Source: Heliocidaris tuberculata (lineage: Eukaryota > Echinodermata > Echinoidea > Camarodonta > Echinometridae). Taken from it: 64,000 bases of DNA. Position numbers and translations under genes: made by a program. The notes under the pieces are model-generated. The model had not been told where the DNA came from, made no database searches, and was given only the letters and a program-made list of their open reading frames with translations. Below are positions 11,123 through 21,760 of the stretch, piece after piece. Numbering within the stretch: the stretch's first letter is position 1; each line of letters begins with the position of its first letter. The stretch spans positions 27,537,059-27,601,058 of the forward strand of contig CM046837.1 in assembly GCA_025618425.1 (NCBI GenBank). The letters are read 5' to 3'.

Positions 11123-12050
11123 TAGCTAATTCTAATTTATGTACATTTTGCATATCCTCTGTAGAAAGTATTTCACACTTGTTTTGGGAATGCCCTGTTA
11201 CGCATCATTTCATTCAAGACTTCCAAAGCTCTATTCTGAACAATGAAGTCATTTTGACTAAAAATTTGTTTCTGTTTGGTTTCCCAGATGGTAAGCAATC
11301 TACCTTTAATTTTGTCCTTTTATATGCAAAACACTATATACTCTCTTCTAAATGCAAAAGGGAACAGCTATCTTTAAACTCTTTTAAGAAGATGCTTAAA
11401 CATTTTTATGAAGTTGAGGGGGTTATTTCTATGAAACGCAATTAATTTGTTGTACATGTATTACTAGATAAATGGAGACATGTACAACTGATATAACAAT
11501 GTTGTTTTGTTTTTACCGATATGTTACAAAATGTAATTTGTTCAAATCAATTGTTTTGTTCTTGTTCCAGAATGATTGAATAAAATCTTTCTTTGAAAGA
11601 AAAAAAAATGATATACAATAAATTTAACTCACCGATCTCGGAAAAGATAATTCCAAAAATGAAATCCGTAATTTACCGTCAGTTCTGGCGAAACGTGTAA
11701 TTGGAGTCATTGTGTACATTTCGTGGTCGCCGCGAGCACTGACATCTCCCCCAAAAAATTTGGTTGGCAAAAATTCAGTCCCTATCGCGCACACGTAAAA
11801 GTCCTGATTTTCCGTGTGCCTTGCCTTGTCTTGTCTTGTCTTGGTTGAGTCGGCATATGCAGGCTAGCTTATCTCCAATAACCTCGCATAATAAGTGTGA
11901 GTGGGCTACATGTAGCTGTACTCCGCCAATCGATTTGCACGCCCGATATTTAGACTAGTTTCTTTGTAGACACAATTTTATTGGCCAAGTTTAGTCTAAA
12001 AGTCATCAGCGGAATGAAAATAACATGCGATGGCGAAAAAAAAATCGGCT

Positions 12051-14080
12051 GGGATGTTTATGTGCACCATTTGTTTATAACCTACAATTTTGATTTGTTG
12101 ATGAGTATTTTATGTATTCATTATGCAGAAATGGTAAACTATCCTAGACTACAGACTTGATTATTTGATAGTGTGATTATTGAAGCCTGAAGGTTACAAT
12201 ATTCTTACCAATTCTGTAAACAACATATTATCTGCAAATTCTTCATAAATACTTTTATTAAAAGGATTTATGAAGAATTTGCAGATGTAAATTAAGGCAG
12301 ATGATAAATGATCAATCGGATACTGATGGATTAGTATAAAAAAAAAGTAAATATAATTTATTTGCATAGATTTTTCTCATGTACAATATCAGGTTCTTTT
12401 CTTACACTTCAAGTTCTTATTCTTAACTTCTTATCAGTATTGAGCTAGTCAAAAACATGTCAAACGAAATAATTTTAGACAGAATTAAAAAAAAAAAAAG
12501 ATAAGTAAATGTGATTCTACACTCTTGGGTCTGTCAACCATCACTTTGATGATGATTTTTTTTTTTTAGGGGCTCCTTTTTTTTTTGCCTTGGGGCTATT
12601 TTTTTAATTTTATGGGGCTATTTCTTATATTATTGGGGCTACCATTTTAATGGAAAGTGCAGATTGGTTATCAATTTGAGTTTTTTTGTGATATTGTGAT
12701 TGCTGTTACATTGGTAGTAATCGTATTATCTCATCCACAGGTTTACTTTACGCCATACATGTATTGCCCAATTTAATTTGAAAACATAATTTTTTTCAAA
12801 TTTTAAATTCACCCCCCCCCCCCCCAATCAGAATTTTTTTTGTTCAAAATTTGCAGGAATAAATCAGTAGGTCAATTTCACCCGAATTTACTGTTATTAG
12901 GCGTATTTACCGCGGAGATGTTTATTTTACGCGAAAAGGCGGGCTTGGTGTGTGTGTGTGTGTTTTTGTTTTGTTTTTCTCGCACATAATTAATACTCCT
13001 AAAGCCGCCTGGAGGTACATGTATGTACATACATATACACTGTGAATGCGCACAGTTTCAGGCGATTTTTCTTTTCCAATTTGTTTTTCGCGGATACCAT
13101 TTCACTCGATGAGCATCGATCTCGCGCGCGATAAGTAAAAAACCCCGTCATAAATCCACCGATTTCTTGAGTTTTAGTGCGTTTTTGGTGACTCTGTTCC
13201 TGACAACCCGACTTAAGCGCAGCGTGATTTTAAAAAATGGCACTAATTCCGTATTTTTGAGGCAGGCTTTGGCTTTACAGATTGATTTTTTGAGGTGACT
13301 ATGGACTTAATGTGGTAAGGAACAATTTCTCTGTGTGGTGGTGTATCTGGTCGTAGATCTAGCGATAGTCTCATTACAAGGATGATGATAATTTTTAGAC
13401 CGCTCATTGTAACAGTGATAATGTGTTTCGGAAAGGAAATTTTCACAAAAGGTGTCGCGCAAAGACTAAGTAGCTACAGCCTAGACCCGTACGCACTGTA
13501 TTTGTTTGCGGGAGCGTTTACGACTTCGACTTCGGCTGAGAAGCCGAGGATATAAATTATCGTGAATACAAAACATCTTTACAAAAACTGAAAGGGCGTC
13601 CATCAAATGATTTTTAAAAGGCGTCTTGCAAGTATATCTTTAACTATTAAAAGGGCGTCCATCAAATGATTTTGATCAAGGCGTCTTGCAAATTTTGCTG
13701 GGCGTCTTCCAGAAGAAATAGGCGTCCAAAAGACGCCCAGACGCCTCGCTGGCTAAACCACTGGTGTGCTGGAAAGCCTGAAAGGAGCAAGATCGCTGGC
13801 CAAAAACAGCCTGAAAATTTCACTTGATCAAGATGATAAAGATCCTACAGAAGAATCTGGCATGGAATGAAATATTCTATCATCCTAAATATGTAGAAGG
13901 AATTATTTCTCAAAATTTTGCTGATTGGTGTTTTTACCTCTTAAACTTAGAGGTCGTGACCACCGCCAAAATTGACACAGCACCACATAGTGATGTTTTC
14001 ATGAGTGGTTTTGGACCACTCACACCTATGCGAGGTCACTCATACTAGCGGCATTACTATACTTTGTGTGTAGACTCTAG
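12051..14080. other. Intergenic sequence with low-complexity tracts
   Basis: A perfect-armed hairpin lies at 12231-12285 (TCTGCAAATTCTTCATAAAT paired with its complement). Also present are T and C runs (12550-12830), a short GT repeat near 12950, and a repeated roughly 60-90-bp block with GGGCGTCCATCAAATGAT (13594-13740). No gene is supported. Confidence 0.5.
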
Positions 14081-14258
14081 CCTAGGCAGTCATACACCTC
14101 AACATTTTCAAACACCACTGCACAAAAGTCACCAACATTCACTCAAAATCGGCATTTAATTTACAAAAACCGACACCAACATATCCATGAAATACAATAA
14201 ATTTAACTCACCAATATTGGAAAAGATAATTCCGCAAGGCATTGTGCACATTTCCTGG

Positions 14259-16853
14259 GGCCTGTTTCTCGAAGCCGTCATATGTCTAAGTTCTTAACTA
14301 AGTCAGCGCTAGTTCTCTAGTTGTCCGCTATGTGTTTCACGAAGCCGTCTTTACCAAGATGCATGACAACTTCCTGACTAAGGACTTATGACGCCTCCAA
14401 CCCTGTCATATCTTTTTTAGTCGACGTACAGCGCCATCACATGTTATTTATTGGGTAGATTATGGTAGGCAAAAAGTGACACTACATACTTCTATGCAAC
14501 TCTTTCTACGCATTCACTTTATCTGGAATTTATCCATGTTTATATTATGAAAATTATATAAAATACATAGTGTTTTTGTTCAAGGCTTGTCTCCACTTAA
14601 CTCTAGTGAATCAACACTCTTTCCACATTCTAATGGATAAAAAAACAAAAAACAAACAAACAAACAAACAACAGTCTAATTGAGGTCATTTCAATATGAA
14701 AGGAACTTTTTTTCAAATGAAAAAGAAAACCATAATAAAAACGATAACAATAATAGACTGACAGGAGATAGGCCTGTATCAAAATGTGGTGGGATTTGAA
14801 AAAAAAAGTTAAACAAAAACTTGTCAAATTAATCCCATCATTGGAAACTGGGGGAAAAAAAAAACTATTGATAAATAAACATTGGGCAAGAAAAAAATAC
14901 AAGCCTTACTGATAAGCAATGGGAACTTGGGAAGTATTATAATCTAGAAAAAATATAAATTCATAACTGTTGCTAGGTATGTTTTATGTCAAAATGCAAC
15001 TCTTTCTACGCATTCACTTTATCTGGAATTTATCCATGTTTATATCATGAAAATTATATAAAATACATAGTGTTTTTGTTCAAGGCTTGTCTCCACTTAA
15101 CTCTAGTGAATCAACACTCTTTCCACATTCTAATGGATAAAAAACAACAAACAAACTAACAAACAAACAACAGTCTAATTGAGGTCATTTCAATATGAAA
15201 GGAACTTTTTTCAAATGAAAAAGAAAACCATAATAAAAACGATAACAATAATAGACTGACAGGAGATAGGCCTGTATCAAAATGTGGTGGGATTTGAAAA
15301 AAAAGTTAAACAAAAACTTGTCAAATTAATCCCATCATTGGAAACTGGGGGGAAAAAAAACTATTGACAAATAAACATTGGGCAAGAAAAAAATACAAGC
15401 CTTACTGATAAGCAATGGGAACTTGGGAAGTATTATAATCTAGAAAAAATATAAATTCATAACTGTTGCTAGGTATGTTTTATGTCAAAATGCAACTCTT
15501 TCTACGCATTCACTTTATCTGGAATTTATCCATGTTTATATCATGAAAATTATATAAAATACATAGTGTTTTTGTTCAAGGCTTGTCTCCACTTAACTCT
15601 AGTGAATCAACACTCTTTCCACATTCTAATGGATAAAAAACAACAACAAACAAACAAACAACAGTCTAATTGAGGTCATTTCAATATGAAAGGAACTTTT
15701 TTCAAATGAAAAAGAAAACCATAATAAAAACGATAACAATAATAGACTGACAGGAGATAGGCCTGTATCAAAATGTGGTGGGATTTGAAAAAAAAGTTAA
15801 ACAAAAACTTGTCAAATTAATCCCATCATTGGAAACTGGGGGGAAAAAAAACTATTGACAAATAAACATTGGGCAAGAAAAAAATACAAGCCTTACTGAT
15901 AAGCAATGGGAACTTGGGAAGTATTATAATCTAGAAAAAATATAAATTCATAACTGTTGCTAGGTATGTTTTATGTCAAAATGGATTTAGTAAGTTTCTT
16001 AACTTCTGATTGCAAAGCTATTTTACGATATGGGTCCTTCATATCTGATCAATTAGCATGAAAAATGACGTGCTACCATAATAAACTTGAAAATCACATG
16101 TTACGTCTTATATAATAATTATAAGAGTGCTTTTTGTGTGAAAACAAATAATTGGGCGATCTTCGTAAATGATTTCTATAAAGATTTTTTTGGTGAACTG
16201 TAATATGACACGGTAGGCCAGCCATAGTCAACGGCATATTCTCTGGTTTTCAGACCCATATCAGTGTAGGGTCTAAACATAGATTATATCAACAATTTTT
16301 AAAATGAATACTTTGAAATATACGTGTTTAAACTTATGATATGAATATTTTTGTAATTTCCATATCATACTCAAGCCCAAAAACATTATGTAAAACATTC
16401 AAAGCATATTATTATTACAATGAAAATATATGGGTTTATTTTTATAAACTATCAAATCACGACAACCGGGGGGTACCTATCCATTGTAAAACTGGTTCAC
16501 CGATCATGAAATCAATCACTCATATTTTTCATTTTACAAGCGAATCCATCATGTAATTTACATAATTTAAAAATTATTTGGCATCTATTAAACCCTTCTA
16601 CATTTTCTACTTTCTTTTATTCCCTAATTCATTCAAATATTTGCAGTTGAGTTAAATTTAGCTTTTAAAAATATAGTGTAATTGCAACCAAGGCTACGTG
16701 TCGGCTCCTATTCTCGCCGATAGTATCGATATCACGAGATGTCTAGCTAGTTAAGTCTTCGTGAAACAGTTTAGGAAGATCATGGACATCTCCGTAGTTG
16801 GCAGATAAAGTTATGACTGTCTTGTCGTTGGTTTCGAGAAACAGGCCCCTGAT
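14259..16853. mobile_element. Large TIR element with GGGGCCTGTTTCTCGAA ends
   Basis: The left end GGGGCCTGTTTCTCGAA and the right end TTCGAGAAACAGGCCCC are inverted repeats. The element interrupts a family E repeat: ...ACATTTCCT before and TGATCGCCGC after correspond to contiguous ACATTTCCTGATCGCCGC at about 24471. It contains a three-copy 500-bp tandem array. A related degraded end lies at about 28985-29235. No transposase was recognised, and the target duplication is very short or unresolved. Confidence 0.7.
14495..15982 (+). repeat. Three tandem copies of a ~496-500-bp unit
   Basis: TGCAACTCTTTCTACGCATT recurs at 14495, 14995 and 15491. The full units are nearly identical apart from A-run and (AAAC)n length differences. 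The array ends at 15982, where the third unit runs into a unique continuation (ATGTCAAAATGGATTTAG). The high identity implies recent amplification. Confidence 0.95.
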
Positions 16854-17110
16854 CGCCGCAAACGCTGACATCTCCCCCCCCCCCCCAAATTTGGTCATTA
16901 AAAATTCGGTCCCTATCGCGCACATGTAAAAGTCCAGATTTTCCATTTGCGCGATCGTAGAGATTGATGCGCGCGCGATACTGAGTTTTTTTGGTGGACA
17001 AAATTTTATTGGCCGAGTTTAGTCTAAAACATCGGCGACATGAAAATAACATGCGATCGCAAACAAAATTGGTGGGGATTTCTTAGGTTTTGGACATGAT
17101 TTTGACTTTG

Positions 17111-17959
17111 GATTTTGCTGGAAATATCAGGGTCATTCCACAGGTTTGGGGAAATTTTTGTGACATGGAAGCTCAAAAATGAAAGTGTTTCATTTATTGA
17201 GATAAAATACTCACTGAAAGTTACCTATATTACTATTTCACTTTTATTAGTTAGGCCTAGCCTAGTCTATTACCACTTCAATAAATTCCATTTGCATTTT
17301 GTAAATGTAAATAGATCTAGACCTCTTCATTCTAGAGTAGACTACTAGAGACTAGAGTCAGTTACCAGATGTGATAAAATACCATCGTTACAGTGGACAT
17401 TTTTTTCATCCTTTGCTTCATACATGCACGACCGATGTGTATATTTAACCAAAATGGTGTTCAGAATACTACCCCAAAGCACGAGCCCCAACGCACCTGT
17501 AGCGTGGTGTTGCGCCAGAAGCCTCGGCTAAACTGTCGGCAACGTACCGATGGACTACAAAATTCTTTTCGGGAGCCAAGCCCAAGATCATATGATGAGC
17601 GTCGCTGGTGGGCATGGAAACACGTCAAGTGTGAAGGATGTATTCCGATCAAAAAGCGCTTTGTGTTATATTTTTATAATCATATGGCATCAGCAGATAT
17701 TCTTTGATATATTATCATAGGAAACCTTAAAAATAATAATGACTTACCAACAATTCTTGAAATTTTAGTCTCTCGCCCCATCTCCTGCTCCGCTATTTTG
17801 ATGGAATTTGTTCCCAGCATGCAGTGCGCTTGCAATTATTTGCATGCTATATTTTGCAATGCAGCGCTAGCGCAAATTATAGCGTTGAAATACTGCACAC
17901 AAGCGCTTTGGCTATATGATATATATTATCTACATTAATGTTAGAACCGATCTGTGATG
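17111..17959. other. Intergenic sequence, no gene seen
   Basis: A + strand ORF at 17393-17707 has no recognisable domain and shares its span with an antisense ORF, so it is not called. No terminal repeats were identified. Confidence 0.4.
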
Positions 17960-18790
17960 ACGGTACGGGAGCCTGTCCCTATGATATAGTCAACCCATTT
18001 TACATATGAGATTTGACCCCTTAAAGTTCCTTAGAGACTATCCATGTCATTCACAAAAAGCTCGAACGAAGCCGCCGGGTTTAGGACCCCAGTCCCAGAG
18101 CGCCCGGCCCGTAAATTAAGGGGCCCCAAAGTCGGGTCGATTTCAACCCAGTTAACATATATGCCAAACTTTGTCAGAATTAAGGTGTACGTATGACTAT
18201 ACAATACCAAAACACCAAAACTGACACTATTTTCCGTCAGGATGGGTTGTCAGACCGCCCCTAAAAATTGGAGCAATTTTTTCCACTTAAGGCCCATGGA
18301 CCAAGTTTTGTCAGAAGGAAGAGTTATGTGTGTACATTACAAAATATAAAAACTTACAAAAATTTCCATCGGGAAGGCCAAGGGGGTGTAACACCGTACA
18401 AGCCCCTGAAAAAAAAAACCCACCAAAGTGCCCCTAAACCCAGCTTTGCTGCCCAAAATGCTCTGAATTTTATCTATAGAGAAAAAAACATTTTTTGGCA
18501 TTACAACCTTAATAACTCCAAATTGTCTCATTCAATTCAGCTAAAATTTACATAGTACAATCTTGAGTGTTATATAACTTTCTTGGGGTGCAATTTGGTG
18601 TCATGATCATTTCAATAATAATTTATTAAACTGTAAAAATTGTATTGCTTTTTCAAAAGTAGTCAAATGATATTGTCGGGATTATGTAAACACACCCATT
18701 GTCCATCTGCACGGCCTGTTTGACAAGAGATAATAGAGGAGCTTGTTAAGGATCTGGGCTATGTGGCTGCCATGCTGAAATCTACCATTC
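17960..18790 (+). mobile_element. Dispersed repeat family H, copy 1
   Basis: This about 830-bp segment is matched in inverted orientation by 48570-49400. Landmarks in order are GGGAGCCTGTCCC, GGGTCGATTTC, TTTGTCAGAA, CCATCGGGAAGG and ATAATAGAGGAGCTTG. The open frame at 18268-18555 belongs to the repeat and has no recognised domain. Confidence 0.75.
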
Positions 18791-18829
18791 ATGTGTTAAT
18801 TACACAAATACTTTGCAAGCTTTTCTATT

Positions 18830-19740
18830 TAAATCTCTTTTAATTTCACAGAAATGATGTTTAATAAATATCTCATCGAATTAGCTAGGGGAGTACATTG
18901 ATGCACAATAAGGGATAAGGGTCTATGGAGCCCCCAAATTGACAAAAATATTCACCGATTTGATGTATTTGATTCTATTGAATTTCCAAATTGGGGGCGC
19001 TCCCCAGACTGGTAAAAATATTCACCGATTTGACACTTTTGATAAGGCGGCATTTCAAAATTATTCAACAAGGGGGCACTCGAAGTTTCCCCGCTAGCTC
19101 AGATTTTCATTAAATCTCTTTTTATTTCACAGAAATGATCTTTGATAGAAAATTCATCGAATTAGGGGCACACATTGATGCACAGAAAAGGATAAAGGGG
19201 TCTATGGGTACCCCTAAAGTGGTAAAAATATTCACCGATTTAACCCTTTTGATAAGGCGGAATTTCCAAATTATTTGACAAGGGGGCGCTCTAAGTGGTC
19301 CCGCTAGCTCAGATTTTCTTTAAATCTCTTTTAATTTCACAGAAATGGTCTTTGATAGCTATCTCATCGAATCAGGGGCAGGGGCGGATCTAGCTTTTTT
19401 CCAAGGAGGGGGTTTGAGGGGCTGAGCTGGGTATTGCGAGGGAGCGTAGAGACCGAGCCCGAGCGAGCGAAGCGAGCGAGGGGGGAGGGTGTAGGAGGGG
19501 GGTATCCCCCCTCCCACAGTAGGGAGATTTTTCATTTTTAGGGTTGCTAGCTTGCGATTTTAAGCATACTTGCATGCTCTATTTTTTTCTCTTTTTTGCC
19601 CAAATAAATGTTTACTTGGCAGCCCAAGGGGGGGGGTTTAAACCCCCTAACCCCCCCCCCCGTAGATCCGCCACTGAGGGGTGCACATTGATGTACAGAA
19701 AGTAATAAAGGGGTCTATGTTTCCATTATATAAAAAGGTA
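18830..19740 (+). repeat. Tandem array of 210-280-bp units
   Basis: The phrase AAATCTCTTTTAATTTCACA starts units at about 18830, 19112 and 19321. Each unit then carries CATCGAATTAG...TTGATGCACA and a copy of AAAAATATTCACCGATTT. The last unit is split by a hAT-like MITE (19379-19676). Confidence 0.8.
19379..19676. mobile_element. hAT-like MITE with 5-bp target duplication
   Basis: The ends CAGGGGCGGATCTAGC and GTAGATCCGCCACTG are inverted repeats of the CAG...CTG type. AGGGG flanks both sides (19374-19378 and 19677-19681), and the preceding tandem unit shows the empty site (GAATTAGGGGCACACATT). The interior holds G- and C-rich runs and no coding sequence. Confidence 0.8.
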
Positions 19741-20219
19741 GAAATTTTTATTGAATTTAGGGTCTGCGAATACTAGACTATCAATCTTTAGAACTGGCGT
19801 GTTTACATTGCTATTTAAAAAAAAAAAAAAAAAAAAAAAAAACCAGGGGATATTTGGCGATCGCGATATCTTACTGTGCGCCGTACATGTATGCACACCA
19901 TAGATGCACACATCATTTATCGACCAATATCAACCCTGAACGCACAGCTCCGGCGTACTACGTACGCTAGGTGCGCGTAATAACAAAGATCCCTTTTTCA
20001 CGATATCTATATCTATATCTCGATCTCTAGATATGCGCTTCTATATCTTCAGACAGCAGAAGTAGAGAGAACCAGTGGACAAAATCTGTCTTTTCACACT
20101 CTTTAGTGCCTTATTAAGAAGGGAATTTTCATCTTTAGATCTTAGGTGAGTTGATCCTAGGAGTAGGATTGATGATCTTGACGGCCAAAATGAATCATGC
20201 ATGCATTTCTAGTTTTCAA

Positions 20220-20465
20220 GCCAACACTAACAGCTCGGCGCAGAAACTTGAACTTTGAACTTTATTGAAAAAAGACACCTTTTGGCCCCGCCCCCGGCCC
20301 AGGGGGCATATAAAGGCTTAACATAATCATAAACAATATAACGTATGTACAAAAGGAAAAAAAACATATTAAATTGTCAATAATCATCAACAAGGCAGCG
20401 CATGAAATTCTAGTTTCAATAATTATGATAATCTGCATCTGGGCAAGAATCGCAAATACATGTAT
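20220..20465 (-). mobile_element. Probable LINE 3' end remnant
   Basis: Read on the - strand this ends in AATAAAGTTCAAAGTTCAAG, the tandem short-word tail common to CR1/L2-type LINE 3' ends, preceded by a GC-rich block. Only the 3' untranslated end appears to be present. The assignment is tentative. Confidence 0.4.
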
Positions 20466-20471
20466 GGTCAG

Positions 20472-20923
20472 GGGTCCTAAAGCTACGCAGGTCCTAAAGC
20501 TACGCACCCCGCAAATACGCGCAATGCGACGCGTTCAATGCGCCAAACTTTTGGTGTGACTGAGCAACGAGATTATCATTTTACGTTCGCCAAAAAGAAT
20601 GAGTAATTTTTCTTTATTTTTGGTAATATTATCACTCATTGCAAATCGGGATGAAATTCACGTCAGTCAGCTTAAAAATTAAGATTTGCATTCATTTATT
20701 ACGTGTGCGTAGCTTTAGGACCCTTTCATTTTTTCCACCAAATTCGACATGGGTAATCGACATCAATTTGAAAATTAATGTTATTGATATTTTTCCGTCA
20801 TAATTTTCTCAGGAATTTAATTTAAGAATATGTAGAACCAAGATATATAAAAGAATTTCACATAAATCATTGAAAAGGTGACTTTTTAGCCACTGGAAAC
20901 AAAGTGCGTAGCTTTAGGTCCCC
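20472..20923. mobile_element. TIR MITE with GGGTCCTAAAGCTACGCA ends
   Basis: The left terminus GGTCCTAAAGCTACGCA is present twice in tandem (from about 20473 and 20490). The right terminus TGCGTAGCTTTAGGTCC closes the element, and an extra internal copy of the right terminus (TGCGTAGCTTTAGGACC) lies near 20707. There is no coding capacity. Confidence 0.75.
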
Positions 20924-20974
20924 CCATCATACATGCTAATTGCTATCAAATATTGAAATACCTTTAGACTCTAA

Positions 20975-21405
20975 CCCTTTCGAGACAACTGAACACATGT
21001 GGTTTGGCTCAATAACTTTTGATTCAGAGCCCTGAAAAATATACCAGATACATGAGTAGAAAGAGCAAAAATTTCTGCACACACTAGACTAGATCTAGAC
21101 CCTATGTCAAATTTTGTTACATGACCATATTGCGTTTGATCCCAGGAATTTTAAAAAGGAGAATAAGCTTTAAAATCCTTAAATTGGCAACACATTGAGA
21201 GTATCAAAATCATTGTTTTTTTATCGAAATTGGCAACTTTTTCAACTTTTTGACAATTCTTTTAACCATGTATAGACTCTATTGTTTTCAAAGACATTAC
21301 CCCTTATTACAATCTTGTAGCACTAAAAGAAAAATATTATTGTTGCCAATTTGAAGAATAAATTGTGATCAATTTACCCCTTAAATAATTCCTGTCATGA
21401 AAGGG
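20975..21405. mobile_element. piggyBac-like MITE (TTAA target), copy 2
   Basis: The element runs from CCCTTTCGAGACAACTGA to TGTCATGAAAGGG, flanked by CTAA and TTAA. Its interior matches the 2650-3056 copy in reverse order, including the words TACCAGATACATGAGTAG and AATTGGCAACACATTGAGAG. Confidence 0.8.
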
Positions 21406-21760
21406 TTAAACATCTTTGGTCTTCCAAAAGGGAGAATATTGGGTTTGAACATTAGTAATAAAACCAGTGTACTAGAAACAGTTTAGCATACATGTAGACA
21501 AACAAAGATATAAACTGTAATATACTATCACAAAATTCAACACTACATAAAATTGAACACAATGCCTACAGCATGTAAGCAAAAACATGCAAAGTATGCA
21601 CGAGAGACAATAGGGTTACTCATATAGTCTTTCAAATGTCCTGACCTGATGAACTCATACTGTAGTTATGTATGGGATTTCGAAATTTAAAGTTGGGAGA
21701 GGGATATAATACTGTGTGAGTGGGAAGAGGATTATATGGGGGGGGGGGGGGGTGGGAAAC

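Larger units (their letters stand above)
9076..11607 (+). mobile_element. 5'-truncated L1/Tx1-like LINE (C-terminal ORF2 remnant)
   Basis: Translated blocks at 9076-9375, 9672-10070 and 11125-11445 resemble the C-terminal part of L1/Tx1-type ORF2. These include RITVLKSLGLSQLIYLLSVL, GGLKMLHLP and a final Cys-rich block with CTFC...HLFWECP. A stop at 9375 and loss of frame before 9672 show it is dead. It ends in an AATAAA-like and A-rich tail (11578-11607). The flanks ATGAAATACAA (9065-9075) and ATGATATACAA (11608-11618) form an 11-bp target duplication with one mismatch. The insertion sits inside a family E repeat whose uninterrupted form exists at 14190-14215. Confidence 0.8.
8990..12050 (+). 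mobile_element. Dispersed repeat family E, copy split by a LINE
   Basis: The word run CAAACACCACTGCACAAAAG begins this family here, at about 14112 and at 24281. Its continuation (CAATAAATTTAACTCACCGA, TCTCCC, TATCGCGCACA) is found at 11612-12050, after the LINE insertion. Other copies lie at 14100-14258 plus 16854-17110 and at about 24270-24790. Confidence 0.65.

Noticed and set aside
12231..12285. Perfect-armed short hairpin as a microRNA precursor
   Set aside because: The arms are fully complementary with a short AT-rich loop and none of the mismatches typical of animal precursors. It is more likely a small palindrome.
17393..17707. 104-residue ORF on the + strand
   Set aside because: No recognised domain, an antisense ORF over the same bases, and no splice or conservation evidence.
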